The notes under the pieces are model-generated. The model saw only the letters and a list, made by a program, of their open reading frames with translations. It was not told where the DNA came from and made no database searches. The position numbers were made by a program, and so were the translations under genes. A DNA stretch of 59,808 bases from Pseudomonadota bacterium (lineage in GTDB: Bacteria > Pseudomonadota > Alphaproteobacteria > Acetobacterales > Acetobacteraceae): NCBI GenBank assembly GCA_021818505.1, contig JAKADX010000021.1, forward strand, positions 1 to 59,808. The letters are read 5' to 3'. How positions within the stretch are numbered: the stretch's first letter is position 1; every line of letters begins with the position of its first letter. This document shows positions 1 through 8,258 of this stretch, piece after piece.

Positions 1-317
1 GGCCAGCCGTCCCGGCTGAATGAGAGGCATCGCGCGGCGCTGGCGGCGATGGTCGAGGCCGGTCCGATCCCTTCGGTGCACGGCGTCGTGCGCTGGCGGA
101 TCGTCGATCTGTGCCAGTGGGTCTGGGAGGAGTTCCGGGTCAGCATCGCGCGCCAGACCTTGAGCCGTGAGTTGCGGAAGATGGGCTACCGCAAGCTGTC
201 GCCGCGGCCACGCCACCACGCCCAGGCCGCGGGTGCGATCGAGGGTTTTAAAGAAAGTCTCCCCGCCCGTCTGGCGGCGATCGCCCGCCATCAGGGTGTC
301 GCACCCGGCGACATTGA
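1..317 (+). pseudogene. IS630-family transposase fragment, both ends missing
   Basis: The frame is open from the first base and reads GQPSRLNERHRAALAAM, then a winged-helix segment containing VVRWRIVDLCQWVWEEFR and LSRELRKMGYRKLSPRPRHH. This is the N-terminal DNA-binding half of IS630-type transposases, which precedes the DDE catalytic domain. The window edge cuts the 5' end. The 3' end is lost at about base 317, where the frame runs into a foreign element end and stops at 348 after a chimeric VVPEFRTGG tail. No catalytic domain remains, so it cannot be an active transposase. The exact breakpoint is inferred from where the residues stop fitting the family. Confidence 0.7.
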
Positions 318-439
318 GGTGGTCCCGGAATTTCGGACAGGAGGATAAGCTCGGTTCGCCCTGCGAAGAGGACGGACCCGATGACGGGCAAGCGGACGCG
401 GTATTCGGCGGAGTTCAAGGCGCGTGTGGCGCTGGAGGC
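318..439 (+). pseudogene. IS3-family OrfA remnant
   Basis: An ATG at 380 opens a frame beginning MTGKRTRYSAEFKARVALEA, the usual start of IS3-family OrfA with its HTH_Tnp_1 helix. After twenty residues the frame enters the IS21 terminal repeat and stops at 477-479. The bases before it (about 318-350) look like an IS3 end followed by a leader. Only the first fifth of OrfA survives and OrfB is absent. It marks an element broken by the arrival of IS21 or by a later deletion. Confidence 0.65.
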
Positions 440-499
440 TGTGGATCGGCGTGCAATTTTGACCCCGTTTGGGGGCTGATCGGCGTCCAAAATTGACCC
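440..499. repeat. IS21 left terminal repeats
   Basis: Two related copies of an ATCGGCGTsnAA...TTGACCCC motif lie at about 445-466 and 479-499. The inner copy matches the right end perfectly in inverted orientation over 21 bp. IS21-family transposase IstA binds such multiple terminal repeats. Confidence 0.8.
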
Positions 500-549
500 C
501 CCTGATGTGAGGACGACAGGCTGCCCGGCTTTGACGGGTGGCACGGGGG

Positions 550-2061
550 ATGTTGATCGTGGAGACGGTCGGCCGGATCAGGCGCGCGCACTTCGTCCAG
601 GGCAAATCGATCAAGGAGATTTCTCGGGACCTCCGGGTTTCGCGGAACACGGTGCGTCGCGTGCTGCGCTCCGCCGAGCCGGAGGTGAGCTACGAGCGCA
701 CGGTGCAGCCGCGGCCGAAGCTGGGGGCGTGGACGGCAGAGTTGGAACGGTTGCTGGCGGAGAACGAGGTCCACGCTCGCCGTGACCGGCTTGACCTGAT
801 CCGCCTCTACGAGGCGTTGCGCACACGCGGTTACGGCGGCGGCTACGACGCGGTGCGGCGCTATGCCCGCGCCCGTGAGCGGCGGCGCGGACATGGCGGC
901 AGGGACGCCTTCATTCCGCTGAGCTTCGCGCCGGGCGAGGCCTACCAGTTCGACTGGTCGCAGGAAGTGGTGCTGCTGGACGGCGTCACCGTCACGGTGA
1001 AGGTGGCGCAGGTCCGGCTCTGCCACAGCCGGATGCCGTTCGTGCGGGCCTATCCGCGCGAGACGCAGGAGATGGTGTTCGACGCTCACGACCGGGCATT
1101 CGCCTTCTTCCGCGGCGCCTGCGCACGCGGCATCTACGACAACATGCGCACCGCCGTGGACGCGGTATTCGTCGGCCGCGAGCGGAGTTTCAATCGCCGC
1201 TTCCTGCAGATGTGCAGCCACTACCTGGTCGAACCAACCGCCTGCACGCCGGCGGCAGGGTGGGAGAAGGGACAGGTCGAGAACCAGGTCGGTGTCGTGC
1301 GCGAGCGCTTCTTCAAGCCACGCCTGCGGTTCCGCGACTATGCCGAGCTGAACGCCTGGCTGCTGGAGCAATGCGTTGCCTATGCCCGCATGCAGCGCCA
1401 TCCCGAGATTCCCGACCGCACGATCTGGGACGTCTTCGAGGCGGAGCGCGCGACGCTGGTGCCCTATGCTGGCCGGTTCGACGGCTTCCACGCGGTGCCG
1501 GCGTCGGTGTCGAAGACCTGCCTCGTGCGCTTCGACAACAACCGCTACTCGGTGGCATCGCGCGCGGTCGGCCGCCCGGTCAAGGTGCACGCCTACGCCG
1601 AGCGCATCGTCATCCGCCAGGACGGTGAGGTTGTCGGCGAGCATGCCCGCAGCTTCGGCCGCGGCCATGCCGTCTACGATCCCTGGCATTACGTCCCGGT
1701 GCTCGCGCGCAAGCCCGGCGCCCTGCGCAACGGCGCACCGTTCCAGGCCTGGTCGCTGCCCGGCGCGCTGGGGCGGGTGCAGCAGAAGCTGCGCGGCACC
1801 GCCGACGGCGACCGCCAGATGGTCGACATCCTCGGCGCCGTGCTGAGCGACGGCCTCGCCGCCGTCGAGGCCGCCTGCGCCGAAGCGCTCGCAGGCGGCG
1901 TGTTCAGCAATGGCGTGGTGCTGAACATCCTCTCGCGCCGCCGCGCGCCCACGCCGCCGGTGACCATCGCCACGCCGGACGCGCTGCGCCTGCGGCATCC
2001 GCCGCTGGCCAACTGCGCCCGCTACGACACGCTGCGGAGCCCCGACCATGGAACGCCATGA
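550..2061 (+). CDS. istA: IS21 transposase IstA
   Basis: About 503 residues acting as the DDE transposase of the IS21 element. An N-terminal helix-turn-helix lies around [20 protein letters not shown]. An integrase core follows with [10 protein letters not shown] (first Asp), a central IYDNMRTAV (second Asp) and ...[12 protein letters not shown] (Glu). The C-terminal part ([17 protein letters not shown]) is the beta-barrel tail seen in IstA. The ATG at 550 follows CACGGGGG; an in-frame GTG at 538 is possible. It overlaps istB by 14 bp, as usual for this family. No internal stop is seen, so it is probably functional. Confidence 0.92.
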   Translation: MLIVETVGRIRRAHFVQGKSIKEISRDLRVSRNTVRRVLRSAEPEVSYERTVQPRPKLGAWTAELERLLAENEVHARRDRLDLIRLYEALRTRGYGGGYDAVRRYARARERRRGHGGRDAFIPLSFAPGEAYQFDWSQEVVLLDGVTVTVKVAQVRLCHSRMPFVRAYPRETQEMVFDAHDRAFAFFRGACARGIYDNMRTAVDAVFVGRERSFNRRFLQMCSHYLVEPTACTPAAGWEKGQVENQVGVVRERFFKPRLRFRDYAELNAWLLEQCVAYARMQRHPEIPDRTIWDVFEAERATLVPYAGRFDGFHAVPASVSKTCLVRFDNNRYSVASRAVGRPVKVHAYAERIVIRQDGEVVGEHARSFGRGHAVYDPWHYVPVLARKPGALRNGAPFQAWSLPGALGRVQQKLRGTADGDRQMVDILGAVLSDGLAAVEAACAEALAGGVFSNGVVLNILSRRRAPTPPVTIATPDALRLRHPPLANCARYDTLRSPDHGTP

Positions 2062-2779
2062 GATCCTCAACATGATGGCGACCCTCAAGCTGGCCGGCAT
2101 GCGGGCCGCCTTCGACGAAATCATCGCCACCGGCCTGAAGCGCCAGCACGCGGTGCAGCAGATCGTCGCCGACCTGCTCAGGGCCGAGATCGCCGAGAAG
2201 CAGGCGCGCTCGATCCGCTACCAGGTGACCGCGGCCCGCCTGCCGCTGGCCAAGGAACTCGCCGACTTCGCGTTTGCCGGCACGCCGGTGAACCAGCCGC
2301 TCGTGCGCGACCTTGCCACAGGAGGCTTTCTCGCCCAGCAGCGCAACGCCGTCCTGGTCGGCGGCACCGGCACCGGCAAGACGCACTTGGCCGTAGCGAT
2401 CGCGCGGAGCTGCATCCGAGCCGGCGCGCGCGGCCGCTTCACCACCGCGATCGACCTGGTCAACCGCCTGGAGGCGGAAACCCGTGCCGGGCAGCAGGGC
2501 CGCATCGCCGACCAGTTCACCCGGCTCGACCTCGTCGTGCTCGACGAACTCGGCTATTTGCCGTTCGCCCAGTCCGGTGGCCAGTTGCTGTTCCACCTGA
2601 TCAGCCGCCTCTACGAGCGCACCTCCATCATCGTCACCACCAACCTGCCGTTCGCCGAATGGCCGTCGGTGTTCGGCGGCGACGCCAAGATGACCACGGC
2701 GCTGCTCGATCGGCTCACCCATCACTGCGACATCATCGAGACCGGCAACGAGAGCTGGCGGTTCAAGAACCGCTCCTGA
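2048..2779 (+). CDS. istB: IS21 helper ATPase IstB
   Basis: 243 residues. An AAA+ ATPase related to DnaC that assembles on DNA and delivers target sites to IstA. Walker A is [14 protein letters not shown] and Walker B is [13 protein letters not shown]; a sensor-like [11 protein letters not shown] follows. It begins inside the end of istA (14-bp overlap), so translation is probably coupled. Length and motifs are intact. Confidence 0.93.
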   Translation: MERHEILNMMATLKLAGMRAAFDEIIATGLKRQHAVQQIVADLLRAEIAEKQARSIRYQVTAARLPLAKELADFAFAGTPVNQPLVRDLATGGFLAQQRNAVLVGGTGTGKTHLAVAIARSCIRAGARGRFTTAIDLVNRLEAETRAGQQGRIADQFTRLDLVVLDELGYLPFAQSGGQLLFHLISRLYERTSIIVTTNLPFAEWPSVFGGDAKMTTALLDRLTHHCDIIETGNESWRFKNRS

Positions 2780-2914
2780 CCATCCGTCCATCGCCGCCCG
2801 GCTTGCACCGGTGGGTCCACAGGCACCCCCCGCGCGCCGCTCCGTCAGCCTCCAAAGGGGCACTCCGCGGCGCGCGGGTCCCCACTGTGGACTACCGGCG
2901 CAAGCCTCCAGAAA

Positions 2915-2964
2915 GGGTCAATTTTGGACGCCGATCAGGGGTCAGATTTCGACGCCGATTGACA
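2915..2964. repeat. IS21 right terminal repeats
   Basis: Inverted counterpart of the left end: 2915-2935 is the exact reverse complement of 479-499, and a second diverged copy runs from about 2938 to the terminal CA at 2963-2964. Confidence 0.8.
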
Positions 2965-3170
2965 AGCAGGTGCAGCCCGACCATCAGCCGGGTCGGCAGG
3001 CCGGGGCGGCCGACGCCATCCTTGTAGAGTGGTCCGAAGCTGTTCTCGAAACGCTGCCAGTCGATCAGCCCAGCGAGGCGGACCAGCGGGTGCCGCGGGT
3101 CGACCAGATTGTCCAGGCGGGCACGGAACAACTCGGGCTGAGCGGCCGGATCAGGCGGCTTCGGGCGCAT
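2965..3170 (-). pseudogene. IS5-family transposase, N-terminal fragment
   Basis: Reads from ATG 3170 leftward: MRPKPPDPAAQPELF, then RLDNLVDPRHPLVRLAGLID and GRPGLPTRLMVGLHLLV, the conserved N-terminus (DUF772-type) of IS5-like transposases. An AGGAGG ribosome site lies just upstream. After about 69 residues it meets the right end of IS21 and the rest of the gene, including all catalytic residues, is gone from both sides of IS21. IS21 therefore did not simply interrupt it; the remainder has been deleted. Confidence 0.78.
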
Positions 3171-3348
3171 CGGCGGCCTCCTGCGTGGGGCGTCGCCGAG
3201 CGAATCACGATCCGGCTCGCATCGCAATCGCCGCGCCGATTTGCAAGCCTTCCGCCGCCTTCCAGAAGCTACCCTGCAAATCCGAATACTTCCAGCGGCC
3301 CAAACCTCATGCCAACAGCAAGAAAGTCCCGTTCTTCACGGCTGACTA

Positions 3349-3396
3349 TTGACATTCGATACACATCCCCCAATGTCTGTGTAGCTGATGTGTATC
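3349..3396 (+). promoter_or_regulatory. TacAT promoter and operator candidate
   Basis: A perfect TTGACA lies at 3349-3354. A perfect 9-bp inverted repeat, GATACACAT (3358-3366) and ATGTGTATC (3388-3396), sits between it and the antitoxin start at 3411. TacA-type antitoxins bind palindromes in their own promoter, so this is the likely autoregulatory operator. No convincing -10 hexamer was found at 17 bp. Confidence 0.5.
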
Positions 3397-3410
3397 TGGA
3401 GACCTCAAGC

Positions 3411-3686
3411 ATGCGTGACGCTGCCATCAATCTGCGCGCTCGCGTCGAGCAACGCGATCTCATCGACCAGGCTGCAAGCCTGAGCGGTAAGACCCGATCC
3501 GACTTCATGCTCGAGGCCGCCTGTGAAAAGGCGCAAAGCGTGTTGCTCGATCAGGTGTTCTTTCGTCTGGATCGCGAGCACTTCGAAAAATTCCGCGCTC
3601 AGCTTGATGCGCCGGTTGCCGCCAACCCTGGCCTGGCACGCCTGCTGGCCGTCAAAGCCCCTTGGGACGCCACAGACCAGGCATGA
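3411..3686 (+). CDS. TacA-like antitoxin (DUF1778, RHH)
   Basis: 91 residues. An N-terminal ribbon-helix-helix (AAINLRARVEQRDLIDQAAS, then GKTRSDFMLEAACEKAQ) matches DUF1778 antitoxins. The C-terminal part (FRLDREHFEKFRAQLDAP) is the segment that wraps the acetyltransferase toxin. The family neutralises a GNAT toxin and represses the operon. The ATG at 3411 has TGGAG upstream and follows the palindrome. The stop overlaps the toxin start as ATGA, which implies coupled translation. Confidence 0.88.
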   Translation: MRDAAINLRARVEQRDLIDQAASLSGKTRSDFMLEAACEKAQSVLLDQVFFRLDREHFEKFRAQLDAPVAANPGLARLLAVKAPWDATDQA

Positions 3687-4171
3687 CCTCGTCCCCCGCG
3701 CCGCTTGGACCGGAGCACGACTGTGCTGCATTCGACTGTGGTGAACCGGTGCTCAATGACTGGCTCAAGAAGCGCGCTCTGGCCAACCAGCGAACCGGCG
3801 CCAGTCGAACCTTCGTCGTGGCCGATCCGTCCGGGCGGGTCGTTGGCTATTACGCCCTCGCCGCCGGAGCCGTGGACCACGCCGAAGCAACCGGTGCAGT
3901 TCGCCGCAACATGCCTGATCCGATCCCTGTGATGGTGTTGGCACGGCTGGCGGTTGACCGCTCCCGCCGGGGTGAGAAGCTGGGCGCATCGTTACTCAAG
4001 GACGCCGTTCTGAGGTGCCTTGCAGTCGCCGAAAATGCCGGTGTCAGGGCCATCCTGGTGCATGCGCTCAATGATGCCGCCAAGAAGTTTTACATCAGCT
4101 ACGGCTTTGCTGAATCTCCCGCCAATCCGATGGTCCTCATGCTCCGCCTGCCGCTCGCGGGTATTCGTTGA
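3683..4171 (+). CDS. TacT-like GNAT toxin
   Basis: About 162 residues from the ATG at 3683. GNAT-family toxins of this type acetylate charged aminoacyl-tRNA and stop translation. Visible features are FDCGEPVLNDWL near the start (the typical FxCGxxxLDxWL motif), GYYALAAGAV, VMVLARLAVDRSRRGEKLG (acetyl-CoA pyrophosphate loop R/Q-x-x-G-x-G/A) and AAKKFYISYGFAESP. ATGA overlap with the antitoxin fixes the start. It ends 4 bp before the convergent terminase gene. Both partners look intact. Confidence 0.87.
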   Translation: MTSSPAPLGPEHDCAAFDCGEPVLNDWLKKRALANQRTGASRTFVVADPSGRVVGYYALAAGAVDHAEATGAVRRNMPDPIPVMVLARLAVDRSRRGEKLGASLLKDAVLRCLAVAENAGVRAILVHALNDAAKKFYISYGFAESPANPMVLMLRLPLAGIR

Positions 4172-4175
4172 ACGG

Positions 4176-5864
4176 TCAGAACACCAGCAGCCCACGTTCC
4201 TCATAGACCGAGCCGCCCACGGCGACCTGCAACCTACCCACCGCCATGATCGCGGCGACCACCGCGTCGATCCGTTCGGTCGACCTCTCCTTGTCCGGCT
4301 TCTCATTGCCGGCGGGATCCCGCCGCACCGTGACGTTCGACGCGCACCAGGTGGCGACCGGATTGCCGCCATGCTGCATCTCCCGGCCGATCAGCATCCG
4401 CATGAACTCGGCCGCCGCCGGCCCCATGCTGATGAAGCCCTGGCCGAACTCGACCATGGTCAGGCCTTCGTCCTGAAGATTGCGGACGAGTTCGCCAGCG
4501 AAGGTCCGGTCGTAGGCCACTTCCAGGATGTTGAACCGTGTGGTCAGCGCCAGGATCTCCGCCTCGATGAACCGGAAATCCGTGGTGTTGCCTTCCGTCG
4601 CCGCCAGCCAACCCTGGTCGCGCCACACCGTGTAGGGGGCACGATCGCGTCGGGCACGGCGGAGGATGTCGTCCTCCGGGCACCAATGGCGCCAGATCAC
4701 CTTCACCGTCTCGCCCGGCTGCTCGGGCGGGAACACCAGCGCCAGCGACGACAGGTCGTTCACCCGTGCCAGGTCCAGCCCGCCGTAGCAGGTGCGGCCG
4801 ACCAGTTCCTCCTCGTCGAACGGCTCGGCGCCGTCCGCCCAGACGCCCATGTCGATCCAGCGCGTGACCTGCTCGGTCCATTCGTTCAGGCGCAGCCGCC
4901 GGATTGCGTTCTGCTGCGCCGGCATCTCGCGCGCTTCCTCGACCTGACGCTTCAGGTCCTCGACCTTGACGGTAACCCCGAGGCTCGGGTTCGCCTTGAT
5001 CCAGACGGCTGGGTTGGTCCAGTCGTCGCCGGCATCGATGGTGGCGATGTAGGCGAACCAGCTATCCGAAGCCTCGGCCGGCACGCTGCCCTCCAGCGCC
5101 TTGACCGAGAAATCGTGGTGCTGCCAGCACACCGACTGGCGGTCGTGGCCGGCGGTGGTGATCTCGAAGATCAGCGGCTGCCGGCGCGCGCCGGTGGCGG
5201 TGTTGAGCTTCTGGATGATCTCCGGGTTCGGATGCTCGTGCACCTCGTCGACCGCCGCGAAATGCACGTTGAGACCGTCCATCTTCGACGCATCGGCCGA
5301 CAATGGCCGGAACCAGGACGATGTTGTCAGAACTGCCAGATTGTTGACCGTCCGCGTCATCCGCGCCCGTAGCGCCGGGCTGGCGTCGACCATGCGTTCC
5401 GCTTCGCCGAACACGATGCGCGCCTGATCCCGCGTCGTCGCCGCGGCATAGACGTGCGAGCCGGGTTCGTTATCGGCGAGCAGCGCGTAGAGCGCAGTGC
5501 CGGCCAGCATCGCCGACTTGCCGTTCTTGCGCGCGACCTCGACATAGGCGGTGCGGAACCGGCGCAGCCCGTCCGCCCGCTTCCAGCCGAACAGCGCCCC
5601 GATGACGAAGGCTTGCCAGGGCTGCAAGGTGAATGGGTGGTTGGCCCATTCACCTGTGGAATGACGCAGATGGCTGAAGAACGCGATGGCATGAAGCGCT
5701 GCATCGCCATCCCAGCGCAGGCCACGCGCCTTGCCCTTGGCCAGATCGTCGAGATGACGCTGGCAGGCGTGCTTGACCAACTGGCCCGCGACCAGCTTTC
5801 CGGTCACCACATCACGAGCATAAGCCTCAACAGGACAGGTCGGGGTCTTACGCGCCTTTGCCAC
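4176..5864 (-). CDS. Phage terminase large subunit
   Basis: 562 residues, HK97-type TerL (Terminase_1). The motor translocates DNA into the prohead and its nuclease domain cuts concatemers. The Walker A-like ARKNGKS is at residues 111-117 and Walker B with catalytic Glu is in FAAVDEVHEHP near 203-211. A nuclease-domain Asp is in YGGLDLARVNDLSSLALV and later acids in LEVAYDRTFAG. It overlaps terS by 17 bp. In an intact phage the portal, protease and capsid genes would follow on the same strand to the left; here the TacAT pair and IS debris begin at once. Confidence 0.92.
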   Translation of the reverse strand: MAKARKTPTCPVEAYARDVVTGKLVAGQLVKHACQRHLDDLAKGKARGLRWDGDAALHAIAFFSHLRHSTGEWANHPFTLQPWQAFVIGALFGWKRADGLRRFRTAYVEVARKNGKSAMLAGTALYALLADNEPGSHVYAAATTRDQARIVFGEAERMVDASPALRARMTRTVNNLAVLTTSSWFRPLSADASKMDGLNVHFAAVDEVHEHPNPEIIQKLNTATGARRQPLIFEITTAGHDRQSVCWQHHDFSVKALEGSVPAEASDSWFAYIATIDAGDDWTNPAVWIKANPSLGVTVKVEDLKRQVEEAREMPAQQNAIRRLRLNEWTEQVTRWIDMGVWADGAEPFDEEELVGRTCYGGLDLARVNDLSSLALVFPPEQPGETVKVIWRHWCPEDDILRRARRDRAPYTVWRDQGWLAATEGNTTDFRFIEAEILALTTRFNILEVAYDRTFAGELVRNLQDEGLTMVEFGQGFISMGPAAAEFMRMLIGREMQHGGNPVATWCASNVTVRRDPAGNEKPDKERSTERIDAVVAAIMAVGRLQVAVGGSVYEERGLLVF

Positions 5865-6318
5865 GGGTCAGGAACTCCTCGAACGGATCGATTGTCTCGG
5901 CCGGTTCGGCCATGCGGATGCGCGAGCGCGAGGACGGCGTCAGGCCGAACTCGCTCTCCAACTGCGCCATCTGCAGCAGGCATTTGTTCGCCACCGCCAG
6001 GAACGGGTTCTGGATGATGTTGCCGCCCTCGGTCTTCACCACCGGCCCACGACGCTTGATCTCGGCCTCGGCGTCGATCCACCGGCACCACACCACGACG
6101 TAGCGGGACAGCGCGCCGGCATCGAGTTCGGTCATCACCCCGTGCCGGGCCAGCAGCTCCGCCATGGTGGCGAACTTCGCCCGGGCCCGCTCATCCAGAT
6201 GGCTCGGCGGCTCCGGCACGGCGACTGTGGGCTTGGGCTCATCCTTGTTCAGTCGGTGCGGCCGGGCGGTTCCCTTGACCAGCTTGAGATGGGTGGGCAG
6301 CGGCTTGCGCCCCGCCAT
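5848..6318 (-). CDS. Phage terminase small subunit, P27 family
   Basis: 156 residues. Begins MAGRKPLPTHLKLVKGTAR and contains RYVVVWCRWIDAEAEIKRRG and IIQNPFLAVANKCLLQM, the P27/Terminase_4 signature. It recognises the packaging site and loads TerL. The following terL starts inside its last codons (17-bp overlap), so the two subunits are probably translated together. Confidence 0.9.
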   Translation of the reverse strand: MAGRKPLPTHLKLVKGTARPHRLNKDEPKPTVAVPEPPSHLDERARAKFATMAELLARHGVMTELDAGALSRYVVVWCRWIDAEAEIKRRGPVVKTEGGNIIQNPFLAVANKCLLQMAQLESEFGLTPSSRSRIRMAEPAETIDPFEEFLTRGKGA

Positions 6319-6441
6319 GATCGATCCTCCGGGGACGCCGGCGGCGGCCCGGCAGAATGATGAAAATAGAAGCTAATACAGTCACTTAATCGCTTGGCTG
6401 TGCCGCGCCGCAGCGCGAATGGTCCATCACGCAAGGACGCG

Positions 6442-6678
6442 ATGGAGAGCACCATGACCAAGCGCGAAGCCAACCAGCAGCAGAGCCTGAACCTCTTTCT
6501 GGCCCGCAAAGCCGAATTCGACCGGATGGTCGCCGAGCTTCAGCAGATGAGTGCCGACCACTTCGGAGCCGATCCCGAAAAAGTCCTCTGGTGCGAAGCC
6601 GCCGACCTCGAACGCCGCAACCAACTGCTCCGCGAGATCACCGACGCCTACTACCGCCGCGGCGAATTCGCCGCCTGA
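6442..6678 (+). CDS. Small hypothetical phage protein
   Basis: About 78 residues, unrecognised. Charged and mostly helical (FLARKAEFDRMVAELQQMSADH, then LLREITDAYYRRGEFAA), with no catalytic motif. The ATG at 6442 has AAGGA five bases upstream; ATG 6454 is an alternative. It is transcribed against the packaging and replication genes, divergently from terS, and together with the DUF3489 gene makes a two-gene rightward unit. Confidence 0.55.
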   Translation: MESTMTKREANQQQSLNLFLARKAEFDRMVAELQQMSADHFGADPEKVLWCEAADLERRNQLLREITDAYYRRGEFAA

Positions 6679-6778
6679 CGCACCCCGCCCCACCAACCGC
6701 CCCGACCGGCACGCCCGGCGGGGCTCGGGGTGGTAGCAGACGCCCGATGGTCGGGTGTCGCCGCCAGGAGTTACGAAC

Positions 6779-7561
6779 ATGAGTGACGCCGCCTTGAAGC
6801 TTTCCGACACCGCCCGCATCGTGCTGACCCGCGCGGCCGAGCACCCGGAGCGCCTTGTCTCCTTCCACAAGAAGCTGCCCGTCGGTGCGCGCCACAAGGT
6901 CGCCGAAAGCCTGCTCAGGCAGGGCCTGCTTGCGGAGACCGCCGGCGCCTACCGCGACGCGCCGATCACCGAGCAGGACGACGGCATGCTGCTCACCACC
7001 CTGCGGCTCACCGACGCTGGCTTCCGCGCTGTCGGCATCGAACCACTGGCCGCCAAGGCCCACACGGCGCCACGGACGGCTTCGGCCGAGGCGGTGGCAG
7101 AGGAGGCCAAGGCGGCCGCCGACGCCCTCGACGCCGCGCCTGGGGCGCCCGCGCAGGGCAACGGACGCGACACCCTCCGGCAAGCTGCCCAAGCGGTGCT
7201 GGCTGCATGGGACGACGAGGCCAACCGCGCGACGAACATCATGGCCGCCATGGAGGACCCGATCGCCCGCCTGCGCGCCATGCTCGCCGGCCGCGCCACA
7301 CCGCACGCCACCGGAACTTTGCGGGGACCGCGCCAGGGCACCAAGCAGGAGACGGTGCTGACGATGCTGCGCCGGGCCGAGGGCGCCAGCGGTCCACAGA
7401 TCGCCGAGGCCACGGGCTGGAACAGCAACACGGTGCGCGGCTTCCTGGCGGGGCTGAAGAAGAAGGGCTTCACCATCCAGACCCTGGAGCGGGTCCGGAC
7501 GGTCGGGCCGAACAAGGAAGGCGCCAAGGGGTCCTACACGGTCTACCAAATCGCGCCCTGA
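6779..7561 (+). CDS. DUF3489 domain protein
   Basis: About 260 residues from the ATG at 6779, which has AGGAG upstream. The C-terminal segment (KQETVLTMLRRAEGASGPQI, then WNSNTVRGFLAGLKKKGFTI, ending SYTVYQI) is the winged-helix-like DUF3489 domain, common in alphaproteobacterial phages and suggestive of DNA binding. The N-terminal half has a second short helical domain (RIVLTRAAEHPERL) and an Ala-rich linker. No function is established; a regulatory role is inferred from the fold. Confidence 0.72.
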   Translation: MSDAALKLSDTARIVLTRAAEHPERLVSFHKKLPVGARHKVAESLLRQGLLAETAGAYRDAPITEQDDGMLLTTLRLTDAGFRAVGIEPLAAKAHTAPRTASAEAVAEEAKAAADALDAAPGAPAQGNGRDTLRQAAQAVLAAWDDEANRATNIMAAMEDPIARLRAMLAGRATPHATGTLRGPRQGTKQETVLTMLRRAEGASGPQIAEATGWNSNTVRGFLAGLKKKGFTIQTLERVRTVGPNKEGAKGSYTVYQIAP

Positions 7562-7649
7562 CAGCACCATCACCGCGATCACGCCGCCGCCTGGCAACGG
7601 GTGGCGGCGATGTCGTCGAATGTCCGGTCCTTACCTGCCATGTCGCCCA

Positions 7650-8195
7650 TCAATCGGAGGAAAGTTCCGCGCGCTCCAGCCAGCTTGATGTGGGTATCGC
7701 CTTGACCTCGTCGGCAAGGGCTCGCCACGGTGCGATACTCCACTGTGCGGACGCTGCGCCTGAGGTGGACGGTAGCACATAGATTCGCGGAATGTCCGGC
7801 ACAGCAACACCCGGGCCATAGGCGATCGGAGCCTTGCGCTCTGAATAGAACACCCGCGCAGCTTTCACTCCGTTGAACGCAACGATCCGAGGACTTGCCG
7901 CTTTGATGCGAGCAACAAAATCACTCACGTCGAAATCGTCTGGCTGGAGACTGGCATCTGACCCAGAGACGCACTTTGCGATGTCGGTGAGACCGACGCC
8001 CCAGGCCGTCAGTAGCCGAAACTCCTCAGGGCGAAGCAGGCGGGGTGTCATTCCGGTCTCGGCAAGCGTTCGCCAAAACTTGTTCCCCGGCCCGGCATAG
8101 TACGCGCCGCGTGCCGCCGATGCGGCACCAACTGCCGTCCCAACGATGACAACCTTCAGGCCGGCAATCAGGAGGTCATCGAGAACGTGCTGCAT
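7650..8195 (-). CDS. Uracil-DNA glycosylase family (Mug/TDG-like)
   Basis: About 181 residues from ATG 8195; an upstream in-frame start at 8216 is possible. GTAVGAASAARGAYYAGPGN followed by KFWRTL corresponds to motif A of Mug/TDG glycosylases (GINPG..S......PAN.FW), and GVGLTDIAK follows as in that family. The region near VLPSTSGAAS replaces the NPSGLS-type motif. The family excises uracil or thymine from mispairs. Lying between DUF3489 and two methyltransferases, it may repair deaminated bases in phage or host DNA; that role is inferred. Confidence 0.72.
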   Translation of the reverse strand: MQHVLDDLLIAGLKVVIVGTAVGAASAARGAYYAGPGNKFWRTLAETGMTPRLLRPEEFRLLTAWGVGLTDIAKCVSGSDASLQPDDFDVSDFVARIKAASPRIVAFNGVKAARVFYSERKAPIAYGPGVAVPDIPRIYVLPSTSGAASAQWSIAPWRALADEVKAIPTSSWLERAELSSD

Positions 8196-8258
8196 GGATC
8201 GATTCTGAATTGTCAACTATCGAATGTTGATTCTGAACAGAGTTCTCTGCAACTCATG

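Larger units (their letters stand above)
440..2964 (+). mobile_element. IS21-family insertion sequence, complete
   Basis: About 2.5 kb bounded by TG...CA ends with multiple inverted repeats and carrying overlapping istA and istB, the hallmark of IS21. The left end starts TGTGGATCGGCGTG at 440. The right end read on the other strand starts TGTCAATCGGCGTC at 2964. Internal 21-bp repeats at 479-499 and 2915-2935 are perfectly inverted. The flanking bases do not show the 4-8 bp target duplication expected of a simple insertion, and the two sides hold different broken transposases, so the element probably took part in a deletion after it arrived. Confidence 0.88.

Noticed and set aside
415-2130. 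Long minus-strand open frame across istA
   Set aside because: Antisense to a gene with clear transposase motifs; composition is that of a shadow frame in GC-rich DNA.
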